Source of the DNA: Candidatus Equihabitans merdae | GTDB lineage: Bacteria; Bacillota; Clostridia; Lachnospirales; Lachnospiraceae | DNA: 6,120 nt | Assembly (NCBI GenBank): GCA_018065025.1 | Contig: JAGHUB010000203.1 | Coordinates: 1-6,120 of the forward strand | Direction of reading: 5' to 3' | Shown: positions 1 to 5,877 of the stretch, piece by piece | Layout of the letters: every line of letters starts with the position of its first letter | How positions within the stretch are numbered: the first letter of the stretch is position 1 | Made by a program: the position numbers and the translations under genes | The notes under the pieces: model-generated | Database searches by the model: none | Seen by the model: the letters and a program-made list of their open reading frames with translations, nothing else | What the model was told of the DNA's origin: nothing

Positions 1-1910
1 ACATCAGCGATGAATTCATCCAGATTGCGTGTACCTTCGTCGCCTAAGAAACGAGAGCGGATGGAAGCGGCATTGCCGTCTTCAGCTTCGTTCTGACCAA
101 CGATAGCCAGATAGGGCAGACGATCCATACGGCCGGCACGGATCTTGTAACCGATCTTTTCATCACGAGTATCAACGGTAGCCTTGATGCCGGCAGCCTG
201 TAATCTGGCCTTAACTTCATAGGCATAATCCATGTATTTCTCAGAGATAGGCAGGACACGAACCTGTTCCGGACACAGCCATGTGGGGAAGTTGCCGGCA
301 TATTTTTCGATGAGCCATGCCAGTGTTCTCTCATAGCAGCCCATGGATGTTCTGTGGATGATCCAGGGACGTTTCTTCAAACCGTCTTTGTCTGTGTAGG
401 TCATGTCATAGCGTTCTGCCAGGAACATATCCAGCTGGATAGTGATCATGGTGTCTTCCTTGCCGTATACGTTCTTAGCCTGAACGTCAAGCTTGGGACC
501 ATAGAAAGCAGCTTCGCCAACACCTTCAACATAGTTGATGTTCAGTTCATCCAGCATTTCGCGCATCAGGTTCTGGACGCGATCCCAACCTTCAGCATCG
601 CCAAGATAATGATCAGCATTATCCGGATCCCACAGGGACAGACGATAGGTAACATCATTTTCTACGCCAAGAGTGGTCAGGCAATATTTCATCAGGTCAA
701 CGCAGCCACGGAATTCTTCAGCAACCTGATCCGGACGGATAACCAGATGACCTTCGGAGATAGTGAACTGACGTACACGAGTCAGACCGTGCATCTCACC
801 TGAAGATTCATTTCTGAACAGAGTGGATGTTTCACCATAACGGCAGGGCAGGTCACGATAGGACTTGGGTTCTGCCTTGTAGATGAAGTACTGGAAGGGG
901 CAGGTCATGGGACGAAGAGCAAATACTTCTGCATTTTCATCTTCTTCGTCATCACCCAGAACGAACATACCTTCTTTGTAGTGATACCAATGGTCAGACA
1001 GGATATAAAGATCCTTCTTAGCCATCAGCGGTGTCTTGGTACGCATGTAACCGCGACGTTCTTCTTCATCTTCGATCCAACGCTGCATGGTCTGGATCAT
1101 AGAAGCGCCCTTGGGCATCATCAGAGGAAGACCCTGACCGATGACATCAACTGTGGTGAAGAGACCCATCTCACGACCCAGTCTGTTGTGATCACGTTCA
1201 CGGGCTTCAGCCAGTCTCTGCAGGTATTCTTCCAGTTCGTCTTTTGTAGCAAATGCAGCACCGTAGATACGGGTCAGCATCTTGTTCTTTTCATTACCTC
1301 TCCAGTAAGCACCTGAAGAAGAAGTCAGCTTGAAATATTTAACCGGCTTGGTTGTCATCAGATGAGGACCGGCACACAGGTCTGTGAAGCCACCCTGATC
1401 ATAGAAGCTGATGATAGCATCTTCCGGCAGGTCGCGGATCAGTTCATACTTGTAGGGTTCGTCTTCAGCTTCCATTCTGGCCAGTGCTTCTTCACGGGGC
1501 AGAGTGTAGCGAATGATCTCATGACCTTCCTTGATGATCTTCTTCATCTCGGCTTCAACTTTGTCCAGATCTTCTCTTGAGAAGGGTTCTGTATCAAAAT
1601 CATAGTACCAACCATTTTCAATAGCCGGACCGATGGCAACTTTAACATCGGGACGGATACGACGAACAGCTTCAGCCATGATATGAGAAGCTGTGTGACG
1701 CATAGTCTTAACGCCGCCCTTGTCCTTAACGGTCAGGATGTTGAAAGTAGCGTCCTCTTCGATGACGGTACGCAGGTCTTTCTCAACACCATTGATTTCG
1801 GCAAGACAAGCCATACGGCCAAGGCCTTCAGAGATATCGCAGGCGATCTCGTAAGCTGACATGGGACGGTCATATTCTCTGACTGAACCATCTTTTAATG
1901 TAATCTTCAT
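1..1910 (-). CDS. thrS: Threonyl-tRNA synthetase, 3' end cut by window edge
   Basis: Cytosolic class II aminoacyl-tRNA synthetase that attaches threonine to tRNA-Thr. About 636 codons are visible; the family usually has 635-645 residues, so only a few C-terminal residues are missing. Order seen: TGS domain (about 1-61, starting MKITLKDGS); editing domain with HxxxH at H72/H76 and C179/H183, the set that removes mischarged serine; catalytic core with zinc ligands C337, H388 and H519, motif 2 FRNE around R366 and motif 3 around R528; and a C-terminal anticodon-binding domain starting near CPEQVRVLP. The zinc Cys lies in Met-Thr-Cys-Pro-Phe-Gln, where E. coli has Asn-Cys-Pro-Gly-His. The ATG at 1908-1910 is supported by AAGGAG at 1918-1923 (7-base spacing). 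It lies 105 bases downstream of the SEC-C gene on the same strand. I found no T-box leader; two stem-loops precede it instead. Identification is very secure. Confidence 0.98.
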   Translation of the reverse strand, partial: MKITLKDGSVREYDRPMSAYEIACDISEGLGRMACLAEINGVEKDLRTVIEEDATFNILTVKDKGGVKTMRHTASHIMAEAVRRIRPDVKVAIGPAIENGWYYDFDTEPFSREDLDKVEAEMKKIIKEGHEIIRYTLPREEALARMEAEDEPYKYELIRDLPEDAIISFYDQGGFTDLCAGPHLMTTKPVKYFKLTSSSGAYWRGNEKNKMLTRIYGAAFATKDELEEYLQRLAEARERDHNRLGREMGLFTTVDVIGQGLPLMMPKGASMIQTMQRWIEDEEERRGYMRTKTPLMAKKDLYILSDHWYHYKEGMFVLGDDEEDENAEVFALRPMTCPFQYFIYKAEPKSYRDLPCRYGETSTLFRNESSGEMHGLTRVRQFTISEGHLVIRPDQVAEEFRGCVDLMKYCLTTLGVENDVTYRLSLWDPDNADHYLGDAEGWDRVQNLMREMLDELNINYVEGVGEAAFYGPKLDVQAKNVYGKEDTMITIQLDMFLAERYDMTYTDKDGLKKRPWIIHRTSMGCYERTLAWLIEKYAGNFPTWLCPEQVRVLPISEKYMDYAYEVKARLQAAGIKATVDTRDEKIGYKIRAGRMDRLPYLAIVGQNEAEDGNAASIRSRFLGDEGTRNLDEFIAD

Positions 1911-1950
1911 ATAATTGCTCCTTCTCCCTCTAAGGGATCAACTCGATATA

Positions 1951-1973
1951 ATCGTCAGATTCTTGCTGACGAT
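1951..1973 (-). promoter_or_regulatory. Stem-loop just upstream of thrS
   Basis: Perfect 8-bp inverted repeat: ATCGTCAG at 1951-1958 pairs with CTGACGAT at 1966-1973 across a 7-base loop. It lies 41 bases before the thrS start, in the transcript if the SEC-C gene and thrS are read together. It is flanked by two copies of CGATATAAT (1944-1952 and 1970-1978). It lacks a U tract, so a terminator is unlikely. The loop (CAAGAAT in the RNA) shows no tRNA-Thr anticodon, so the tRNA mimicry known for the E. coli thrS operator is not evident. The structure is seen in the sequence; a role is inference. Confidence 0.45.
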
Positions 1974-1978
1974 ATAAT

Positions 1979-2003
1979 GGCGGAAAGACCAGATCTTTCC
2001 GCC
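1979..2003 (-). terminator. Strong stem-loop after the SEC-C gene, weak terminator candidate
   Basis: A perfect 10-bp stem (GGCGGAAAGA at 1979-1988 with TCTTTCCGCC at 1994-2003) closes a 5-base loop, starting 12 bases beyond the SEC-C stop codon. In the minus-strand RNA the stem is followed by AUUAUAUC, not a run of U. Intrinsic termination would therefore be inefficient. It may instead protect the upstream message from 3' exonucleases, give partial termination, or form a leader structure for thrS. The stem itself is certain; calling it a terminator is tentative. Confidence 0.4.
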
Positions 2004-2015
2004 TCGTGATATCGC

Positions 2016-2603
2016 TTAAGCGTTACGGCCGCAGCACTGTTTGTACTTCTTGCCTGAACCGCAGGGGCAGGGATCATTACGACCGATCTTCTTCGGCTTA
2101 ATGATAGTGCCGGACTTGCGCTGTTCAAGGAACAGAGCGTGCTGTTCTTCTTTTGTGAAGATAGTATCCCATTCAGGAAGTTCATAGAGCCAATCAGCTC
2201 TGGCATCAACCATGTTCTTGTAGAGAAGCGGCTTGTCAAAACCAAGGTTAACTTCTGTATCTTCTGTCATGGATTCGATGGGGTTCTTTTCGATCAGGCT
2301 GTCGTTGATGCCATCCAGGAAACCAACCATCTTTTCAAGTGTAACGCCGTACTTTTCAGCCAGTTCTTTGACGGTGCCTTTAACTACTGTGTCCGGATCC
2401 TGAAGCAGCTGGATGTAGATTTCTTTTTCAGAAACAAAGTAATCAGCCCAGAATCTCTGCAGAGCACCCTTGTTGGCTTTCTGATCGTAAGCCTTGGCTC
2501 TCCACTGACCCAGAATAGTGTTTTTATCTATAACAAATTCCTGTGACTGCTGTTCGGCTGTAGTGCCTTCAGCTTCGGCATTCATCATCTTTTCGTCTGC
2601 CAT
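2016..2603 (-). CDS. SEC-C motif protein of unknown function
   Basis: Predicted soluble protein of 195 residues. The extreme C-terminus is a SEC-C zinc-binding motif, [19 protein letters not shown] (about 174-192), with C179, C181, C190 and C191 in the C-x-C-x8-C-C pattern. SecA ends in the same motif, where it binds zinc and contacts SecB and ribosomes, but it also occurs on many unrelated proteins. The body (about 30-165) is acidic and helical-looking, with phrases such as KELAEKYGV and [15 protein letters not shown] recall similar uncharacterised SEC-C proteins in Clostridia, but no function is known to me. The first 25 residues are polar and low in complexity. The chosen start has AAAGGAG ten bases upstream; the frame stays open to 2681, but that extension would place the ribosome binding site inside the gene. 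It may share a transcript with thrS. Confidence 0.88.
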   Translation of the reverse strand: MADEKMMNAEAEGTTAEQQSQEFVIDKNTILGQWRAKAYDQKANKGALQRFWADYFVSEKEIYIQLLQDPDTVVKGTVKELAEKYGVTLEKMVGFLDGINDSLIEKNPIESMTEDTEVNLGFDKPLLYKNMVDARADWLYELPEWDTIFTKEEQHALFLEQRKSGTIIKPKKIGRNDPCPCGSGKKYKQCCGRNA

Positions 2604-2613
2604 CGCTAAAAAT

Positions 2614-2620
2614 CTCCTTT
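2614..2620 (-). promoter_or_regulatory. Ribosome binding site deciding the SEC-C start
   Basis: AAAGGAG read on the minus strand, ten bases before the ATG at 2601-2603. It fixes this ATG as the start rather than the in-frame upstream start at 2681, for which no comparable site is seen. Confidence 0.75.
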
Positions 2621-2659
2621 GATTCACTTCTTGTATTTTCAATAAGCGCCCGACAGGAT

Positions 2660-2694
2660 TGCACACTAAAAGTGCAGTCAACTGCCTGCATTTT
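2660..2694 (-). promoter_or_regulatory. Alternative weak hairpins in the SEC-C leader
   Basis: If transcription starts near 2754, the SEC-C message has a leader of about 150 bases. Within it TGCAC (2660-2664) can pair with GTGCA (2672-2676), or TGCAG (2673-2677) can pair with CTGCA (2686-2690). The second pairing is extended by AAAA/TTTT at 2668-2671 and 2691-2694 around one unpaired base. The two pairings share bases and exclude each other. Stems are short, so this may be chance. Confidence 0.25.
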
Positions 2695-2736
2695 CAACAT
2701 TGTACCGCGGAATGCTTAAAAAATCTAGCAACTCAT

Positions 2737-2765
2737 TTGAATTTTTGAACCGCAGGCACTATTAT
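2737..2765 (+). promoter_or_regulatory. Rightward sigma-A-type promoter for the antiporter operon
   Basis: TTGAAT (2737-2742) and TATTAT (2760-2765) are separated by exactly 17 bases. The -10 matches consensus at five of six positions and the -35 at four of six. The predicted start is near 2772, giving a leader of about 80 bases before the ATG at 2854. It shares bases 2761-2765 with the -10 of the leftward promoter, so both are unlikely to be occupied at once. Confidence 0.65.
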
Positions 2766-2790
2766 ATAGCGGTGGTCCTATGAAAAACAA
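2761..2790 (-). promoter_or_regulatory. Leftward sigma-A-type promoter for the SEC-C gene (and perhaps thrS)
   Basis: On the minus strand TTGTTT (2785-2790) and a consensus TATAAT (2761-2766) are separated by 18 bases. The predicted start is near 2754, giving a leader of about 150 bases. The -10 box is perfect and the -35 box matches only its first three bases. The -10 overlaps that of the rightward promoter. A second possible -10 (TACAAT, 2699-2704, minus strand) lies closer to the gene but lacks a good -35. Confidence 0.6.
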
Positions 2791-2802
2791 CGTAAACATA
2801 GG
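2777..2802. repeat. Inverted repeat, possible operator
   Basis: CCTATG (2777-2782) and CATAGG (2797-2802) form a perfect 6-bp inverted repeat with a 14-base spacer. It lies just past the predicted rightward start, and the leftward -35 box (2785-2790) falls in its spacer. A bound regulator could therefore affect both directions. A second short repeat, GATTC/GAATC, follows at 2805-2809 and 2816-2820. Short repeats arise by chance, so operator function is speculative. Confidence 0.3.
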
Positions 2803-2853
2803 TAGATTCTCTTTCGAATCACACACAATATTTGTCCATTTAAGAGGTTTATC

Positions 2854-4158
2854 ATGCAAAATTATGAAGCAGTGATGGCGCTGGCGATCGCCCTGTTCGC
2901 CGGCATGATGATGACACGAGTATTCAAAGCCTGTCATCTGCATTTTCCGGATGTTACCGCCTTTCTGATTGCCGGTATTCTGGTAGGTCCCTATGTTCTG
3001 GGTCAGCTTGGCATACCGGGACTTGGCTTCGTTTCAGAAGAAGCCGTCAGTTCCTTAAGCATCATTTCCAACGCGGCTCTTGGCTTCATCGCCTTCTCCA
3101 TCGGCTCAGAATTTAAACTGGAGAAACTTAAGAAAACCGGTAAAACGGTAATACGTATTCTCTTAGGTGAAGCACTTTGTGCCACGATCCTTGTAGACGT
3201 TTCGCTGCTGCTCCTTCACATGGTACTTGGTGAAGAAGTCCTGCCTGTCTCAGTCTGCATCACACTTGGCGCCATCGCCGCTGCCACAGCTCCCGCTGCT
3301 ACCCTGATGGTTATCCGTCAGTACAAGGCCAAAGGTCAGATCGTTGACCTGCTGCTGCCGGTCGTAGCTCTGGACGATGCTGCCGGTATCATCATTTTCG
3401 CTGTCTCATTTGGCGTAGCTCAGGCTCTGGAAGGCGGCAACTTAAGCCCCATCACCGTTGTGGTCAATCCCCTGTTGGAAATCGTAGGTTCCCTTGTTCT
3501 GGGTGCATTACTTGGTTTTGTCATGACCAAGATCGAGCGTCTCTTCTACTCCAACCGCAACCGACTGGCTGTCACCATTTCCTTCGTTTTCTTCGCCATC
3601 GCTATCTCAAGTCTGGAGATTCCCCTGGGTCCTGCTACCCTGTCATTCTCCTCCCTGCTGGTTATGATGATGGTAGGTATGGTGTTCTGCAACATGAGTG
3701 CCTTCTCCCAGGATATCTTCAATCGTGCCGACAGCTGGACACAGCCCCTCTTCGCCTGCTTCTTCGTCTTAAGCGGCGCTGATCTGGACCTGTCTGTCTT
3801 CAGCTCCGGTGCCGTTGTGGCCATCGGTGTGGTCTACGTTCTCATGCGTGTAGCCGGCAAATACCTGGGCTGCAGTTCTATGGCCAAGGTTTCCCACTGT
3901 GATAAGGATGTTGTCCGCTACATGGGCATCACCCTCTTCCCCCAGGCCGGTGTTGCTCTGGGACTGTCACTGCGGGCTATGTCTCTTGGCAGTGGTTACG
4001 GTACCCTGATCCGTAACGTCATCCTCTTTGGCGTTATGATCTATGAACTGGCCGGTCCTGCCATGACTAAGTGGGCTCTGACCAAAGCCGGTGAAATCAC
4101 TGAAAAGCCTCACGAAAAAACCAAGCTGGATCGTTTCGATCCCAAGCCCCAGGCTTAA
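2854..4158 (+). CDS. Cation/proton antiporter, CPA family (Na+/H+ exchanger fold)
   Basis: Integral membrane protein of 434 residues that probably exchanges Na+ or K+ for protons, supporting pH and ion balance. Almost the whole chain to about residue 405 is hydrophobic, consistent with roughly 12-13 membrane helices. The first half has the CPA-type phrase PDVTAFLIAGILVGP (32-46). A TAPAAT stretch (145-150) fits the unwound part of the crossing helix, and Asp174-Asp175 in VALDDAAG matches the two-aspartate ion site of electrogenic CPA2 antiporters such as NapA. FFVLSGADLDL (303-313) fits the second half. A charged tail (about 405-434) follows; there is no RCK/TrkA nucleotide-binding domain, so it is not a full KefC-type protein. 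The start has AAGAGG at 2842-2847 (6-base spacing). It is the first gene after the rightward promoter. Ion specificity cannot be read from the sequence. Confidence 0.92.
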   Translation: MQNYEAVMALAIALFAGMMMTRVFKACHLHFPDVTAFLIAGILVGPYVLGQLGIPGLGFVSEEAVSSLSIISNAALGFIAFSIGSEFKLEKLKKTGKTVIRILLGEALCATILVDVSLLLLHMVLGEEVLPVSVCITLGAIAAATAPAATLMVIRQYKAKGQIVDLLLPVVALDDAAGIIIFAVSFGVAQALEGGNLSPITVVVNPLLEIVGSLVLGALLGFVMTKIERLFYSNRNRLAVTISFVFFAIAISSLEIPLGPATLSFSSLLVMMMVGMVFCNMSAFSQDIFNRADSWTQPLFACFFVLSGADLDLSVFSSGAVVAIGVVYVLMRVAGKYLGCSSMAKVSHCDKDVVRYMGITLFPQAGVALGLSLRAMSLGSGYGTLIRNVILFGVMIYELAGPAMTKWALTKAGEITEKPHEKTKLDRFDPKPQA

Positions 4159-4274
4159 ATTTATCAACGCCTGATCAGAAAATGTTCGCATTGCTGACCC
4201 GTGCCTCCACATTGATCTGCACTGGCATGGGATAACAATAATCATCACCTCATAAATAACAAGGATTTCGCGGA

Positions 4275-5114
4275 ATGGAAAAGAAAAAAGTTAAGAAACC
4301 CGTCACAGGCAAACAGATCGCTGCCATGGCCGGCATCATCCTGATCCTGGCTATGTACATCATCGCCTTCGTATCATCCCTCTTTGCCAGTGAAGTGGCC
4401 AACACTCTGATGATGGCTGCCATCGCCTGCACCTTCATCGTGCCGGTCATGCTCTATGCCTTCCTGCTGGTAGGCAAGTCTCTGAAACCTTCCAAATCAC
4501 CCCTCATCGACAACATCATTTTTGATATCGGTGATGTTCTGGTCGAGATTCCCTGGGACGAACATTGTCGTGCCTGCGGTGCCACTGATGACCAGATGGA
4601 AAGAGTTTTCCCCAGCGATTTCTTCCAGGCCATTTGGCGTCGTTCAGACCTTGGTCTTTGTTCTCTGGAAGAATTAAAGCAGGGTCTGATCAATCATTTC
4701 CCGGATGACGCCGAGATGCTGGAGAAATTCATGGATGGCGTAGCCGACACACTGGTGCCTTACCCCTATGCCATGAGTTGGATCCGTGGTTTAAAAAATG
4801 CCGGTTACAATATCTACATCCTGTCCAACTGGAGCGACTGGCTCTATGACACCTTCGAGAAAAAGGGCTATTGGGAATTCCTGAAATACACCGATGGTGC
4901 TGTCTTCTCTCAGCAGGTTCACGAGGCTAAACCGGATGCCGTTATCTACGAACGTATCCTTAAGACCTATGACCTGGATCCCCACCGCACCCTCTACCTG
5001 GATGACCGCACGGACAACATCGAAGCCGGTGCAGCTTTTGGTCTCAACACCATCACCTTCACCAATTATGAGGATGCTAAAGAGAAAATGAATTCACTTG
5101 GAATTAAGTGGTAA
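4275..5114 (+). CDS. HAD-family phosphatase (YihX-like) with two N-terminal membrane segments
   Basis: Predicted membrane-anchored phosphatase of 279 residues. A Lys-rich N-terminus (MEKKKVKK) precedes two hydrophobic segments (about 15-37 and 45-66), then a basic linker. By the positive-inside rule both ends face the cytoplasm. A HAD subfamily IA domain follows (about 78-279): motif I FDIGDVL with nucleophile D84, motif II LSNWSD with S184, motif III K219 in HEAKP, and motif IV LDDRTDN with D243/D244. The usual acid two residues after the nucleophile is Gly86, as in the FDLGNV motif of E. coli YihX, a glucose-1-phosphate phosphatase. The substrate here is unknown, but a sugar phosphate is plausible beside an aldolase. 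AAGGAT at 4261-4266 (8-base spacing) supports the start. No good start exists right before the HAD domain, so the fusion looks genuine. It lies 116 bases after the antiporter gene, with no terminator between. Confidence 0.9.
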   Translation: MEKKKVKKPVTGKQIAAMAGIILILAMYIIAFVSSLFASEVANTLMMAAIACTFIVPVMLYAFLLVGKSLKPSKSPLIDNIIFDIGDVLVEIPWDEHCRACGATDDQMERVFPSDFFQAIWRRSDLGLCSLEELKQGLINHFPDDAEMLEKFMDGVADTLVPYPYAMSWIRGLKNAGYNIYILSNWSDWLYDTFEKKGYWEFLKYTDGAVFSQQVHEAKPDAVIYERILKTYDLDPHRTLYLDDRTDNIEAGAAFGLNTITFTNYEDAKEKMNSLGIKW

Positions 5115-5120
5115 AAGGAG
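5115..5120 (+). promoter_or_regulatory. Ribosome binding site deciding the aldolase start
   Basis: AAGGAG immediately after the HAD stop codon, five bases before the ATG at 5126. It selects this ATG over the in-frame GTG at 5108, whose reading would run through the binding site itself. The tight spacing supports co-translation of the two genes. Confidence 0.85.
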
Positions 5121-5125
5121 TACTT

Positions 5126-5797
5126 ATGAAGTTATTAGTGGATCACGCAGATATCAATCTGATTAAAGAAATGTATGAATACTATCCGGTTTGTGGCGTC
5201 ACCACCAACCCCACTATCCTGACCAAGAGCGGTCGCGCCCCCTATGAAGTGCTGAAAGAAATCCGCTCCTTCATTGGCAAGGATGCCGATCTTCACGCAC
5301 AGGTAGTCAGCGAAGACGCCGAAGGCATGATTAGAGAAGCCCACAACATCTTAAGAGAACTGGGTGACAACACCTTCGTTAAGATTCCCGTCAACCGTGA
5401 AGGCCTGAAGGCCATCCGCCTCTTGGCTAAAGATGATATCCGCATCACCGGAACCGGTGTCTACACCACAGCTCAGGTCTATCTGGCCGGCGAAGCCGGT
5501 GCCGCCTATGCCGCTCCCTACGTTAACCGCATCGATGGTCTGGCCCAGGATGGTGTGGCTGTGGTCAAAGCCATGCAGGACATCATCGACAACAACGGCA
5601 TGATGATCGAACTCCTGGCCGCCAGCTTCAAAAACACAAGACAAGTCATGGAGCTTGCCCAGTACGGCATCGGCGCTGCCACATGTCCCCCGGATGTCAT
5701 CGAAGGACTCCTCTTCAACGACTCCGTCAATGCAGCCGTCGCCGCCATGAACCGCGATTTCCACGCAGCCTACGGAGCTGACACCTATATGGGTTAA
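5126..5797 (+). CDS. Fructose-6-phosphate aldolase / transaldolase-like protein (TalC/FSA type)
   Basis: Cytosolic class I aldolase of 223 residues, close to the 220 of E. coli FSA and typical of the short transaldolase subfamily. It forms a Schiff base through Lys86 (FVKIPVN). Other active-site positions align with E. coli FSA by eye: D6, the GVTTNP stretch with T26 and N28 (24-29), Q59 (HAQVV), T110 (TGTGVY), and Y132 in APYVNRID. FSA has Tyr at this last position where true transaldolases have Phe, which favours cleavage of fructose 6-phosphate to dihydroxyacetone and glyceraldehyde 3-phosphate. Many Bacillota homologues are nonetheless named transaldolase and could serve the pentose phosphate pathway. 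AASFKNTRQV (about 177-186) is another family block. It is the last gene of the rightward unit, 11 bases after the HAD stop and followed by a strong terminator. The family is secure; aldolase versus transaldolase is open. Confidence 0.94.
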   Translation: MKLLVDHADINLIKEMYEYYPVCGVTTNPTILTKSGRAPYEVLKEIRSFIGKDADLHAQVVSEDAEGMIREAHNILRELGDNTFVKIPVNREGLKAIRLLAKDDIRITGTGVYTTAQVYLAGEAGAAYAAPYVNRIDGLAQDGVAVVKAMQDIIDNNGMMIELLAASFKNTRQVMELAQYGIGAATCPPDVIEGLLFNDSVNAAVAAMNRDFHAAYGADTYMG

Positions 5798-5830
5798 TAT
5801 CTCTCCCTATTCTCCCCTTTCATAGAAAAG

Positions 5831-5863
5831 TCCCGCTGATAACTGCATCAGCGGGATTTTTTT
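5831..5863. terminator. Bidirectional intrinsic terminator
   Basis: Perfect 10-bp stem (TCCCGCTGAT at 5831-5840 with ATCAGCGGGA at 5847-5856), a 6-base loop, then seven T (5857-5863). On the minus strand the stem is followed by CTTTTCT, so it can also end the converging gene from the right. It lies 34 bases after the aldolase stop and 15 bases beyond the stop of the minus-strand gene. Confidence 0.95.
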
Positions 5864-5877
5864 AGTTCATTATTGTT

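Noticed and set aside
354..803. 149-codon open frame on the plus strand inside thrS
   Set aside because: Antisense shadow of a well-conserved thrS; no ribosome binding site and no recognisable protein. The same applies to open frames at 981-1316 and 1362-1580.
2139..2546. 135-codon plus-strand open frame across the SEC-C gene
   Set aside because: Antisense to a gene with a clear zinc motif and ribosome binding site; the translation shows no family features.
2604..2681. N-terminal extension of the SEC-C protein from an in-frame start at 2681
   Set aside because: It would encode a non-conserved-looking stretch running through the AAAGGAG at 2614-2620; the ATG at 2601-2603 is positioned properly behind that site.
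2701..2712. T-box-like core (GTACCGCGGAA) on the plus strand
   Set aside because: It lacks the preceding AGGGTGG and a following terminator, points away from thrS toward an antiporter gene, and lies upstream of the rightward promoter.
4159..4274. Possible internal promoter (TTGATC at 4212-4217 with TAACAAT-like bases near 4233) before the HAD gene
   Set aside because: Spacing is 15-16 bases and the -10 match is poor. The 116-base gap also shows no U-tailed hairpin, so read-through from the antiporter gene is the simpler view.
4521..4541. Missing second Asp in HAD motif I (Gly86), suggesting a dead enzyme
   Set aside because: YihX-type HAD phosphatases share the FDxG form, and the other catalytic residues (D84, S184, K219, D243/D244) are present.
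5108..5125. GTG start at 5108 for the aldolase, overlapping the HAD gene
   Set aside because: The added residues are coded by the ribosome binding site itself; the ATG at 5126 gives the family's normal N-terminus (compare E. coli FSA, 220 residues).
5351..5764. 137-codon minus-strand open frame inside the aldolase gene
   Set aside because: Antisense shadow of a conserved enzyme; its Asp/Gly/Val-rich composition is what the complement of this codon usage produces.
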